DNA of 8,986 bases from JANMCE01 sp031360915 (lineage in GTDB: Bacteria; Actinomycetota; Acidimicrobiia; Acidimicrobiales; Ilumatobacteraceae). The DNA is taken from positions 1-8,986 of the forward strand of contig JANMCE010000173.1 in the NCBI GenBank assembly GCA_031360915.1, read 5' to 3'. Positions 1 through 3,966 of this stretch are shown here, piece by piece. The translations under genes were made by a program, and so were the position numbers. The notes beneath the pieces are model-generated. The model made no database searches and was not told the DNA's origin. It was given only the letters and a program-made list of their open reading frames with translations. Position 1 is the first letter of the stretch; the number at the start of each line of letters is the position of its first letter.

Positions 1-869
1 ACCGAAATGGTGCGAGCGGAGTCGAGGGTGCGCTTGGCCATACCACTGAGCACTCCACCAGGACCGAGCTCGATGAAGTCAGTGACCCCTGCTTCTTCCA
101 ACGTCAGCAGGCAGTGCTTCCAGCGAACCGGAGAGGAGAGCTGGGCCGACAACAGGCTGGCCCAATCGCTGCCCTGGTCGTGTGCGATGGCATCCACGTT
201 GGACACCACGGGCACCTCGGTGTCTCGAGGGTTCGCCTCGGCAATGGCTTTACGAAGTCGATCGCGGGCGGGCGCCATAAACGGCGTGTGGAACGCGCCC
301 GAGACGGGAAGCGGCATGACCTTCTTGGCGCCGAGTTCCTTGGCGTGGGCAGCGGCCGCGGCGACACCTTCGGGTGAGCCGGCAATCACCACCTGGCCAG
401 GGGCGTTGAAGTTGGCGACCCACACGTCGGAGTCGGCCCGACGACAGGCGACCTCTACCAGGTCGTCATCGAGTCCGAGCACAGCGGCCATGGTGCCCGG
501 ATTCTCAAGGCCGGCGTCGTGCATGGCGTCGGCCCGCTCACAGACCAGGCGCACACCGTCTTCGAACGACAGCGCGCCAGCAGCGGTGAGCGCGGTGTAC
601 TCGCCAAGGCTGTGGCCGCCGCAATAGGCCGGTTCGAGGCCGAGACGCTCGACCGCGTCGAGCACCATCAGGCTGGAAACGAACGTCGTGAGCTGCGCGT
701 TGCGCGTGTCTTTCAGTTCGTCGGCGTCAGCATCGAGAAGGAGGCGGGCGATATCACGGTCGGCAACAGCACTTGCCTCATCGACAAGTTCCCAACTCTC
801 GTGATCGACCCACGGTCGTCCCATGCCCGGGCGTTGTGAGCCCTGGCCCGGAAAGGTAAAAGCAAGCAT
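1..869 (-). CDS. fabD: Malonyl-CoA:ACP transacylase FabD (partial, C-terminus off the left edge)
   Basis: This enzyme moves the malonyl group from malonyl-CoA to acyl carrier protein, supplying the extender unit for cytosolic type II fatty acid synthesis. The frame stays open from the ATG at 869 to the window edge (289 full codons). The N-terminus reads MLAFTFPGQGSQ, the family opening, with Gln9 as the oxyanion-hole residue. The nucleophile elbow GHSLGE is at 85-90 with Ser87; Arg112 in the CER segment is placed to bind the malonyl carboxylate; the SGAFHTPFM stretch carries catalytic His194. The late ELGPGGVLSGM motif is also present, so only some 15-20 residues should be missing compared with the usual ~300-310. 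The start is supported by AGGAGG (complement of 881-886), 11 bases upstream. The gene is divergent from the tRNA at 962. Other fab genes may follow beyond the edge, but this is not visible. Confidence 0.96.
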   Translation of the reverse strand, partial: MLAFTFPGQGSQRPGMGRPWVDHESWELVDEASAVADRDIARLLLDADADELKDTRNAQLTTFVSSLMVLDAVERLGLEPAYCGGHSLGEYTALTAAGALSFEDGVRLVCERADAMHDAGLENPGTMAAVLGLDDDLVEVACRRADSDVWVANFNAPGQVVIAGSPEGVAAAAAHAKELGAKKVMPLPVSGAFHTPFMAPARDRLRKAIAEANPRDTEVPVVSNVDAIAHDQGSDWASLLSAQLSSPVRWKHCLLTLEEAGVTDFIELGPGGVLSGMAKRTLDSARTIS

Positions 870-880
870 TGCGGCAGCGG

Positions 881-886
881 CCTCCT
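881..886 (-). promoter_or_regulatory. Ribosome binding site of fabD
   Basis: On the minus strand this reads AGGAGG, a perfect Shine-Dalgarno core 11 bases before the fabD ATG. It is one of the few strong ribosome binding sites in the window, where several other genes look leaderless, and it fixes the fabD start. Confidence 0.8.
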
Positions 887-895
887 ATGACCCGA

Positions 896-906
896 AACCT
901 TAGGTT
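896..906. repeat. Short palindrome AACCT-T-AGGTT in the fabD/tRNA divergent region
   Basis: A perfect 5+5 inverted repeat around one central base lies about 27 bases upstream of the fabD start on the minus strand, where TAACCT or TAAGGT could serve as a -10 box. It could be an operator or promoter part for fabD. Only the symmetry is seen; the function is inferred. Confidence 0.25.
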
Positions 907-942
907 AGGCGGATTTGATGTGCCGAACGAGCTACCGCCCGG

Positions 943-948
943 TAGTGT
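943..948 (+). promoter_or_regulatory. Candidate -10 box of the tRNA gene
   Basis: TAGTGT fits TANNNT and ends 13 bases before the mature tRNA 5' end, giving a short 5' leader. No good -35 hexamer lies 17 bases upstream; TTGATG at 915-920 resembles one but the spacing of 22 is too long. Confidence 0.35.
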
Positions 949-961
949 GGGCAGCCGTCAC

Positions 962-1035
962 GCCCCAGTGGCCCAATTGGCAGAGGCAGCGGATTCAAAC
1001 CCCGCACGGTGTGGGTTCGAGTCCCACCTGGGGCA
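962..1035 (+). tRNA. tRNA with anticodon CAA (decodes UUG, nominally Leu), short variable loop
   Basis: A cloverleaf folds by hand. The acceptor stem 962-968/1028-1034 has seven Watson-Crick pairs, with A1035 as discriminator base. The D stem has three pairs (971-973/985-987) around an 11-base loop containing GG. The anticodon stem 989-993/1001-1005 has four pairs plus an A-C mismatch next to the loop. The loop TTCAAAC gives anticodon CAA (996-998). The T arm 1011-1027 has five pairs and loop TTCGAGT. CCA is not encoded. CAA reads the leucine codon UUG, and the D arm looks Leu-like, but the variable region is only five bases (1006-1010), whereas bacterial leucine tRNAs normally carry a long variable arm. 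The amino acid is therefore less certain than the tRNA itself. Toxin-antitoxin genes start 86 bases downstream. Confidence 0.85.
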
Positions 1036-1108
1036 CAGCTCTGACACCTAACCGTCGTTACTCGAACCACATGGCGAGAATGGATGATGGAGCGCAGCGG
1101 GCGGGCGG

Positions 1109-1114
1109 TAGAGT
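1109..1114 (+). promoter_or_regulatory. Candidate leaderless -10 box for the first toxin-antitoxin operon
   Basis: TAGAGT matches TANNNT and is followed by exactly six bases and then the ATG at 1121, so transcription would begin at or next to the start codon. There is no Shine-Dalgarno sequence before the ATG, which supports a leaderless mRNA. No clear -35 element is visible. Confidence 0.5.
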
Positions 1115-1120
1115 TTCGGC

Positions 1121-1345
1121 ATGGAACGGATCACCGTCAATGCTCGCCAGATGGGCGGAGTGCCCTGTATCCGCGGTCTGCGCATTCCGGTAGCGACGGT
1201 CGTCGGCATGGTTGCCGATGGCATGAGCGCGGACGAGATCGTTGCGGAACTTCCGCCGCTTGAGCACGCTGACGTCACGGCTGCGCTGCGATTCGCCGCT
1301 GACGCTGTTTCGGATCGAGAGATTCCGCTGAAGCACATCGCGTGA
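1121..1345 (+). CDS. DUF433 family antitoxin
   Basis: This 74-residue protein fits the DUF433 family, small winged-helix-like proteins that usually act as DNA-binding antitoxins for a PIN-like partner. The family signature GGVPCIRGLRIPV is at residues 12-24, followed by the GMSADEIVAELPPLEHADV helix region (34-52) and an AALRFAA stretch (54-60). Length is normal for the family. The ATG at 1121 is chosen because TAGAGT lies six bases upstream and the DUF433 fold begins immediately. Its TGA overlaps the next gene's GTG in a GTGA tetranucleotide, so the two are translationally coupled. By family analogy it neutralises the toxin and represses its own promoter; neither can be seen directly. Confidence 0.85.
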   Translation: MERITVNARQMGGVPCIRGLRIPVATVVGMVADGMSADEIVAELPPLEHADVTAALRFAADAVSDREIPLKHIA

Positions 1346-1719
1346 AGTTCCTCGTCGATCAGAACCGGTCGCCAGCGCTTGCCGAGAGTCTGCGTGACGC
1401 TGGGCATGATGCCGTTCACACGATGGAGCTTGGGCTAGAACGGGCTGAGGACGACGAGCTCCTGCTGCGCGCACGCGAGGAACAGCGGGTGGTGATTTCC
1501 GGTGATACGGATTTCGGCGCGTTATTGGCATTGGCAAACGCGACCTCGCCGTCAGTGATTTTGTTCCGGTCCCGCCACCGTCGATCGGCTGATGACCAGG
1601 CCACGCTGATTCTCGCTCATCTCAATGACGTCGAGGGCGATCTCATTGCCGGCGCTATTGTGGTGATCACCGACGATCGCATTCGAGTACGGCGCCTTCC
1701 ACTTCTGCACGACCAGTAA
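1342..1719 (+). CDS. DUF5615 PIN-like domain toxin (putative ribonuclease)
   Basis: A 125-residue protein of the DUF5615 PIN-like family, typically the toxin partner of DUF433. It starts MKFLVDQN with acidic Asp6, has the HDAVHTMELGLERAEDDELL segment with Asp37/Asp38, and VVISGDTDFG with Asp55 and Asp57. These are the usual metal-binding acidic positions of PIN-like nucleases, so the catalytic set looks intact. The family is expected to cleave RNA, but its substrate cannot be read from sequence. The GTG start at 1342 overlaps the antitoxin stop by four bases and places the first beta strand at the very N-terminus. The gene is full length, unlike its paralogue at 2087. Confidence 0.83.
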   Translation: MKFLVDQNRSPALAESLRDAGHDAVHTMELGLERAEDDELLLRAREEQRVVISGDTDFGALLALANATSPSVILFRSRHRRSADDQATLILAHLNDVEGDLIAGAIVVITDDRIRVRRLPLLHDQ

Positions 1720-1793
1720 GGCGTCGTCTGTAGCCGATTCGTCACTCGGGCAGTTCGAGGTTCGAATACAGTCTCGTGACCGGCACCATCGAC

Positions 1794-1816
1794 AGCTACG
1801 GCTCGGCACCGACGAA
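1794..1816. repeat. Left copy of a direct repeat flanking the second toxin-antitoxin module
   Basis: Thirteen bases, AGCTACGGCTCGG (1794-1806), recur exactly at 2333-2345. Extended to 23 bases the two copies match at 20 positions. The right copy covers the stop codon and last codons of the GNAT gene at 2335. The repeats bracket the second DUF433 gene, the broken toxin and the inverted-repeat element. Confidence 0.6.
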
Positions 1817-1819
1817 CCA
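1796..1819 (-). pseudogene. Possible remnant of a GNAT gene 3' end
   Basis: Read on the minus strand this encodes WFVGAEP then TAG, closely resembling the real GNAT ending (RFIGPEP then TAG) at 2335. Only the last few codons are recognisable; further upstream in this frame (higher coordinates) there is no acetyltransferase similarity. It may be a displaced or duplicated copy of the gene end. The match is short, so chance or another explanation remains possible. Confidence 0.35.
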
Positions 1820-1844
1820 GGCACCGCCTATTCGGTTCGATCGA

Positions 1845-1850
1845 TAGACT
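1845..1850 (+). promoter_or_regulatory. Candidate leaderless -10 box for the second toxin-antitoxin operon
   Basis: TAGACT, six bases, then the ATG at 1857: the same geometry as at 1109-1121 and 6666-6678. No Shine-Dalgarno sequence is present. No convincing -35 element is seen. Confidence 0.5.
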
Positions 1851-1856
1851 TCGAAC

Positions 1857-2090
1857 ATGTCTCGGCTCGACCGTATCGTCTCAGATCCAAGCATTTGTCA
1901 CGGCCAGCCGGTCGTGAGGGGCCTGCGTTACCCGGTCGAGTTCATCCTTGATCTGCTTGCGTCGGGGATGTCGAACACCGAGATCCTCGACGACTACGCC
2001 GACCTTGAGCTCGATGATCTCTATGCCGCCCTTGAGTACGGTGCTCGCGCCTCCGCAGTGAGCAGGGTTGTGCGACTCGGCGCAGCGTGA
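1857..2090 (+). CDS. DUF433 family antitoxin (second copy, probably orphaned)
   Basis: A 77-residue DUF433 protein. The family signature appears as CHGQPVVRGLRYPV (14-27), then LLASGMSNTEILDDYADL (33-50) and AALEYGA (57-63). It is intact and normal in length, but clearly diverged from the copy at 1121, so the pair is not a recent tandem duplication and was more likely acquired independently. The start is set by TAGACT six bases upstream. The stop overlaps the GTG of a toxin gene in GTGA, yet that toxin is broken after about 22 codons, so this antitoxin probably has no active local partner. It could still neutralise a toxin elsewhere or act as a repressor; that is speculation. Confidence 0.82.
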   Translation: MSRLDRIVSDPSICHGQPVVRGLRYPVEFILDLLASGMSNTEILDDYADLELDDLYAALEYGARASAVSRVVRLGAA

Positions 2091-2227
2091 AGTTCCTGAT
2101 CGACGCACAACTCCCGGTCCGGTTAGCGGCGTATTACCTGGGCGATCGCGCGATGGTGCCCATCCATTCGCGCGTTAGACCCGAATCGGGTGATCCGCTC
2201 GGAGAAAACGGCGTAACGCGCGAATGA
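2087..2227 (+). pseudogene. Truncated DUF5615 PIN-like toxin
   Basis: From the GTG at 2087 the frame reads MKFLIDAQLPVRLAAYYLGD, a clear DUF5615 N-terminus with the first acidic residue (Asp6). Similarity stops at about residue 22; the next residues (MVPIHSRVRPESG and on) bear no resemblance to the family, and the frame closes with TGA at 2225-2227 after 46 codons against the usual ~110-125. The second and third acidic clusters, including the GDTDFG-type motif, are missing, so nuclease activity should be lost. The loss of similarity coincides with the left edge of the inverted-repeat segment at 2153. The remainder of the toxin is not found downstream, so a deletion accompanied or followed the break. 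Confidence 0.7.
2165..2226. repeat. Perfect 13-bp inverted repeat with 36-base loop
   Basis: CATTCGCGCGTTA at 2165-2177 is exactly complementary to TAACGCGCGAATG at 2214-2226. The loop holds a further symmetric sequence, ACCCGAATCGGGT (2179-2191). The core ACGCGCGAAT occurs again at 2305-2314, so the left arm has two possible partners and the region could take alternative folds. Confidence 0.75.
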
Positions 2228-2251
2228 ATCGTTGTAGCGCGCGGGTGGTGA

Positions 2252-2267
2252 CCTGCCGTTAGGCGGG
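2252..2267. repeat. Six-pair hairpin with GTTA loop
   Basis: CCTGCC, GTTA, GGCGGG form a compact hairpin with one T-G pair. It sits between the 13-bp inverted repeat and the stronger hairpin at 2280-2322, inside the candidate element. No T-run follows on either strand. Confidence 0.4.
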
Positions 2268-2279
2268 AAGAAGACCGGC

Positions 2280-2322
2280 GGCCAGGTAGCCAGCGCGTCC
2301 ACGGACGCGCGAATCCTGGGCC
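2280..2322. terminator. Strong hairpin, candidate terminator downstream of GNAT
   Basis: The core GCGCGTCC (2293-2300) pairs with GGACGCGC (2303-2310) across a two-base centre, and the flanks GGCCAGG (2280-2286) and CCTGGGCC (2315-2322) extend the stem with a bulge. It lies 13 bases past the GNAT stop on the minus strand and also beyond the plus-strand toxin remnant, so it could stop transcription in both directions. There is no U-tract, which is common among actinobacterial hairpins but makes the call weak. Confidence 0.35.
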
Positions 2323-2332
2323 ACCATTGCCG

Positions 2333-2355
2333 AGCTACGGCTCGGGGCCGATGAA
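2333..2355. repeat. Right copy of the direct repeat, within the GNAT 3' end
   Basis: This is the partner of 1794-1816 (13 identical bases, 20 of 23 overall, offset 539). It spans the GNAT stop codon and last codons, the kind of site used by elements that integrate at gene 3' ends and rebuild the coding end. Confidence 0.6.
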
Positions 2356-2979
2356 GCGGTGGTGGATGATGGTCTCGCTACCTATGGGCATGAAACCCAT
2401 CGCCAAGAAGGCACGCAGGGAGCGGGCGTTGCCGGGGGAGACAGCGGCGAACAAGGGCTCTCCAGCCGGCGTGAGCCTCAAGGCTTCGTCGATGAGGGAT
2501 CGACCGGTACCGCGATTTTCCGTGCCGGAAGCGAGTTCAATCGACATTTCCGGCCGCCCGGCTAAGCCGTTTGAAAGAGTGATGAAACCTCGCTCGTCGC
2601 CGTACACGTGGACGTTATTCCGAATCGTCCTCGCGTAGCGCACGCGGATGTGATCTTCGAGATCGTCTCGGAGCGGCAGCGATCCTCCGCCCTGGCCGCG
2701 GCCTACTAGCGTCATGTCGGTCAAGAAGATGTGGCCGGTCCCGCCTGCCAATCGTGCGAGGACGTTTGGTTGCAATGCGGAGCCGAACCCGTTGAGCCGG
2801 AGGTCTGCGAAGTCCAGCGGCGTGTGGGACGTCGCGATATAAGACCGTGCCGTGAACGACACGACGGCCGCCTGCCCGAGTTGCGTCGGCGGCATGAAGA
2901 TTGCCAGCCCGTCGGCCGGAGGAAACTCACCCCGAGCGGCGCGCAGATAGATCGGCAGGAGCGGGTGTTCGTCGGGCAC
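2335..2979 (-). CDS. GNAT family N-acetyltransferase
   Basis: A 214-residue cytosolic protein. The C-terminal part has the acetyl-CoA binding motif A, ENRGTGRSLIDEAL (154-167), preceded by the beta-4 strand EMSIELAS, and motif B, NARSLRAFLAMGF (184-196), which identify the GNAT fold. The N-terminal ~110 residues are not recognisable to me and presumably shape the acceptor site; the substrate is unknown. The GTG start at 2979 is used because no in-frame ATG, GTG or TTG is seen just upstream; a weak CAACAT, six bases, GTG arrangement hints at leaderless expression and there is no Shine-Dalgarno sequence. It is divergent from the gene at 3049 with 69 bases between. Its 3' end is duplicated in part at 1794-1816. 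Confidence 0.82.
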   Translation of the reverse strand: MPDEHPLLPIYLRAARGEFPPADGLAIFMPPTQLGQAAVVSFTARSYIATSHTPLDFADLRLNGFGSALQPNVLARLAGGTGHIFLTDMTLVGRGQGGGSLPLRDDLEDHIRVRYARTIRNNVHVYGDERGFITLSNGLAGRPEMSIELASGTENRGTGRSLIDEALRLTPAGEPLFAAVSPGNARSLRAFLAMGFMPIGSETIIHHRFIGPEP

Positions 2980-3034
2980 GCCGAAATGTTGGCACGGCTC
3001 GGGACAGCGGAAGCGCTGCGGTCAACCTGAGTTC

Positions 3035-3040
3035 TACACT
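3035..3040 (+). promoter_or_regulatory. Candidate -10 box for the coiled-coil gene
   Basis: TACACT fits TANNNT and lies eight bases before the ATG at 3049, allowing a leaderless or near-leaderless transcript. No Shine-Dalgarno sequence precedes this ATG. Confidence 0.35.
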
Positions 3041-3048
3041 TTCCATCC

Positions 3049-3333
3049 ATGCGGCTTTTGGTGGAGCGGAAGTTGAGGTCAAACGGGTTGCAGCTGAAGC
3101 GGCTGCGCCACGAGTTGGCGGCGTTGGAGGAACAGCGGCTGCAGTTGACGGATGAGGCCGATGATCACCGGTTGCGGGCCATCATGTCTGACTCACCCTT
3201 GGACGCGCGCGAAGCAAAGGATTCCGGTCGCCACGCTGACGCCTTTACGAGGCGCCGGGCCGACATAGTGGCTGAAATTGCCAAGTTGGAAACCAAGCAG
3301 GACCAACTTCTTGACGAGCTTTCGGGCACATAG
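3049..3333 (+). CDS. Small coiled-coil protein of unknown function
   Basis: I do not recognise a named family. The 94-residue product is highly charged, with two heptad-like helical stretches, about residues 10-40 (LKRLRHELAALEEQRLQL) and 66-92 (AFTRRRADIVAEIAKLETKQ), joined by a polar linker with DSPLDAREAKDSGRH. This suggests a helical hairpin or dimeric coiled coil. There is no signal peptide or membrane segment, so it is probably cytosolic. It is codirectional with pdtaR, 47 bases upstream of it, and could share its transcript. Composition and codon use resemble the neighbouring genes, supporting a real gene; function cannot be inferred. Confidence 0.7.
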   Translation: MRLLVERKLRSNGLQLKRLRHELAALEEQRLQLTDEADDHRLRAIMSDSPLDAREAKDSGRHADAFTRRRADIVAEIAKLETKQDQLLDELSGT

Positions 3334-3380
3334 GGTCGTTTCGGGCCACGAATCGCACTGAGGGATGAAAGAATGCCCCG

Positions 3381-3956
3381 GTGCCTACACGAGTTGTCAT
3401 TGCGGAAGATGAAGCCATCATCCGTTTGGATCTGCGGGAAACCCTCGAAGAAGAGGGCTACGTCGTCGTCGGTGAATGTGGCCGCGGCGATCAAGCGGTC
3501 GAACTGGTCCGCTCGCTCAAGCCCGATCTGGCCATTCTCGACGTGAAGATGCCCGGTATCGACGGCATCGAGGCTGCCCGGCTCATCAACGCCGAAAAGA
3601 TCTGCGGCATCTTGGTGCTGACCGCGTTCAGCCAGCGAGAGTTCGTCGAGCGGGCCCGAGACGCCGGCGCACTCGCGTATCTGGTAAAGCCGTACCAGAA
3701 GAGCGATCTGATCCCCGCAATGGAACTGGCCATCGGCCGTTTCCGGGAAATGCAGGCCCTCGCAAGCGATGTGGCCAGCCTTGAAGACCAGCTCGCCACT
3801 CGCAAGCTGGTTGATCGGGCCAAGGGAATGCTGATGGACGGAAGAGGCATGAAAGAAGCCGAAGCGTTCGCCTTCATCCAGAAAAAGGCCATGAGCGAGC
3901 GCACTCGCATGAAGGACGTCGCTGATCGAATTATCTCGGGCGATCTGACGCCGTAG
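3381..3956 (+). CDS. pdtaR: ANTAR-domain response regulator, PdtaR type
   Basis: A 191-residue two-component regulator that, by family knowledge, binds RNA through a C-terminal ANTAR domain and prevents transcription termination once phosphorylated. The receiver domain (about 1-120) shows the acidic pair Glu9/Asp10, phosphoacceptor Asp54 in LAILDVKMPG, Thr81 in LVLTAF and Lys103 in LVKPY. A short linker helix leads to the ANTAR domain (about 133-186), with LATRKLVDRAKGMLMDGRGM and the AFAFIQKKAMSERTRMKDVA segment typical of its three-helix bundle. The GTG at 3381 puts the first strand (TRVVIAEDE) at the N-terminus; the ATG at 3373 is out of frame. GAGGGA some 15 bases upstream is a weak, distant ribosome site. 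Synteny with polA matches the mycobacterial arrangement. No histidine kinase is in the window. Confidence 0.93.
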   Translation: MPTRVVIAEDEAIIRLDLRETLEEEGYVVVGECGRGDQAVELVRSLKPDLAILDVKMPGIDGIEAARLINAEKICGILVLTAFSQREFVERARDAGALAYLVKPYQKSDLIPAMELAIGRFREMQALASDVASLEDQLATRKLVDRAKGMLMDGRGMKEAEAFAFIQKKAMSERTRMKDVADRIISGDLTP

Positions 3957-3959
3957 TCT
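3954..3959 (+). promoter_or_regulatory. Candidate leaderless -10 box for polA, overlapping the pdtaR stop
   Basis: TAGTCT fits TANNNT and includes the pdtaR stop codon TAG (3954-3956); seven bases separate it from the polA GTG. No Shine-Dalgarno sequence lies before that GTG, so a leaderless mRNA is plausible. Read-through from pdtaR could also express polA. Confidence 0.35.
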
Positions 3960-3966
3960 CTCAGCC

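Larger units (their letters stand above)
2153..2327. mobile_element. Candidate MITE-like inverted-repeat element (175 bp, non-coding)
   Basis: The ends form an imperfect 23-bp inverted repeat: 2153-2175 matches the complement of 2305-2327 at 18 of 23 positions, with the outer ATGGTG block and the inner ATTCGCGCGT block identical and the mismatches confined to the middle. The left end falls where DUF5615 similarity stops. The interior is non-coding apart from the accidental toxin tail and is rich in hairpins. No obvious target-site duplication flanks it, and no transposase is in the window. It may instead be a structured intergenic repeat or a scar. Confidence 0.42.

Noticed and set aside
7..627. 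Plus-strand open frame of 206 codons
   Set aside because: It lies antisense to fabD, whose product has all catalytic motifs; the plus-strand product has biased low-complexity composition and no recognisable domain.
1755..1775. Possible tRNA fragment (GAGGTTCGAATAC resembles a T arm)
   Set aside because: The flanking bases do not pair as a T stem and no acceptor or anticodon arm can be folded nearby.
2165..2226. Integron attC site, suggested by GTTAGAC at 2175-2181
   Set aside because: The required RYYYAAC partner and order are missing: the AAC-containing arm lies on the wrong side and reads GCGTAAC, which does not fit. No integrase is present.
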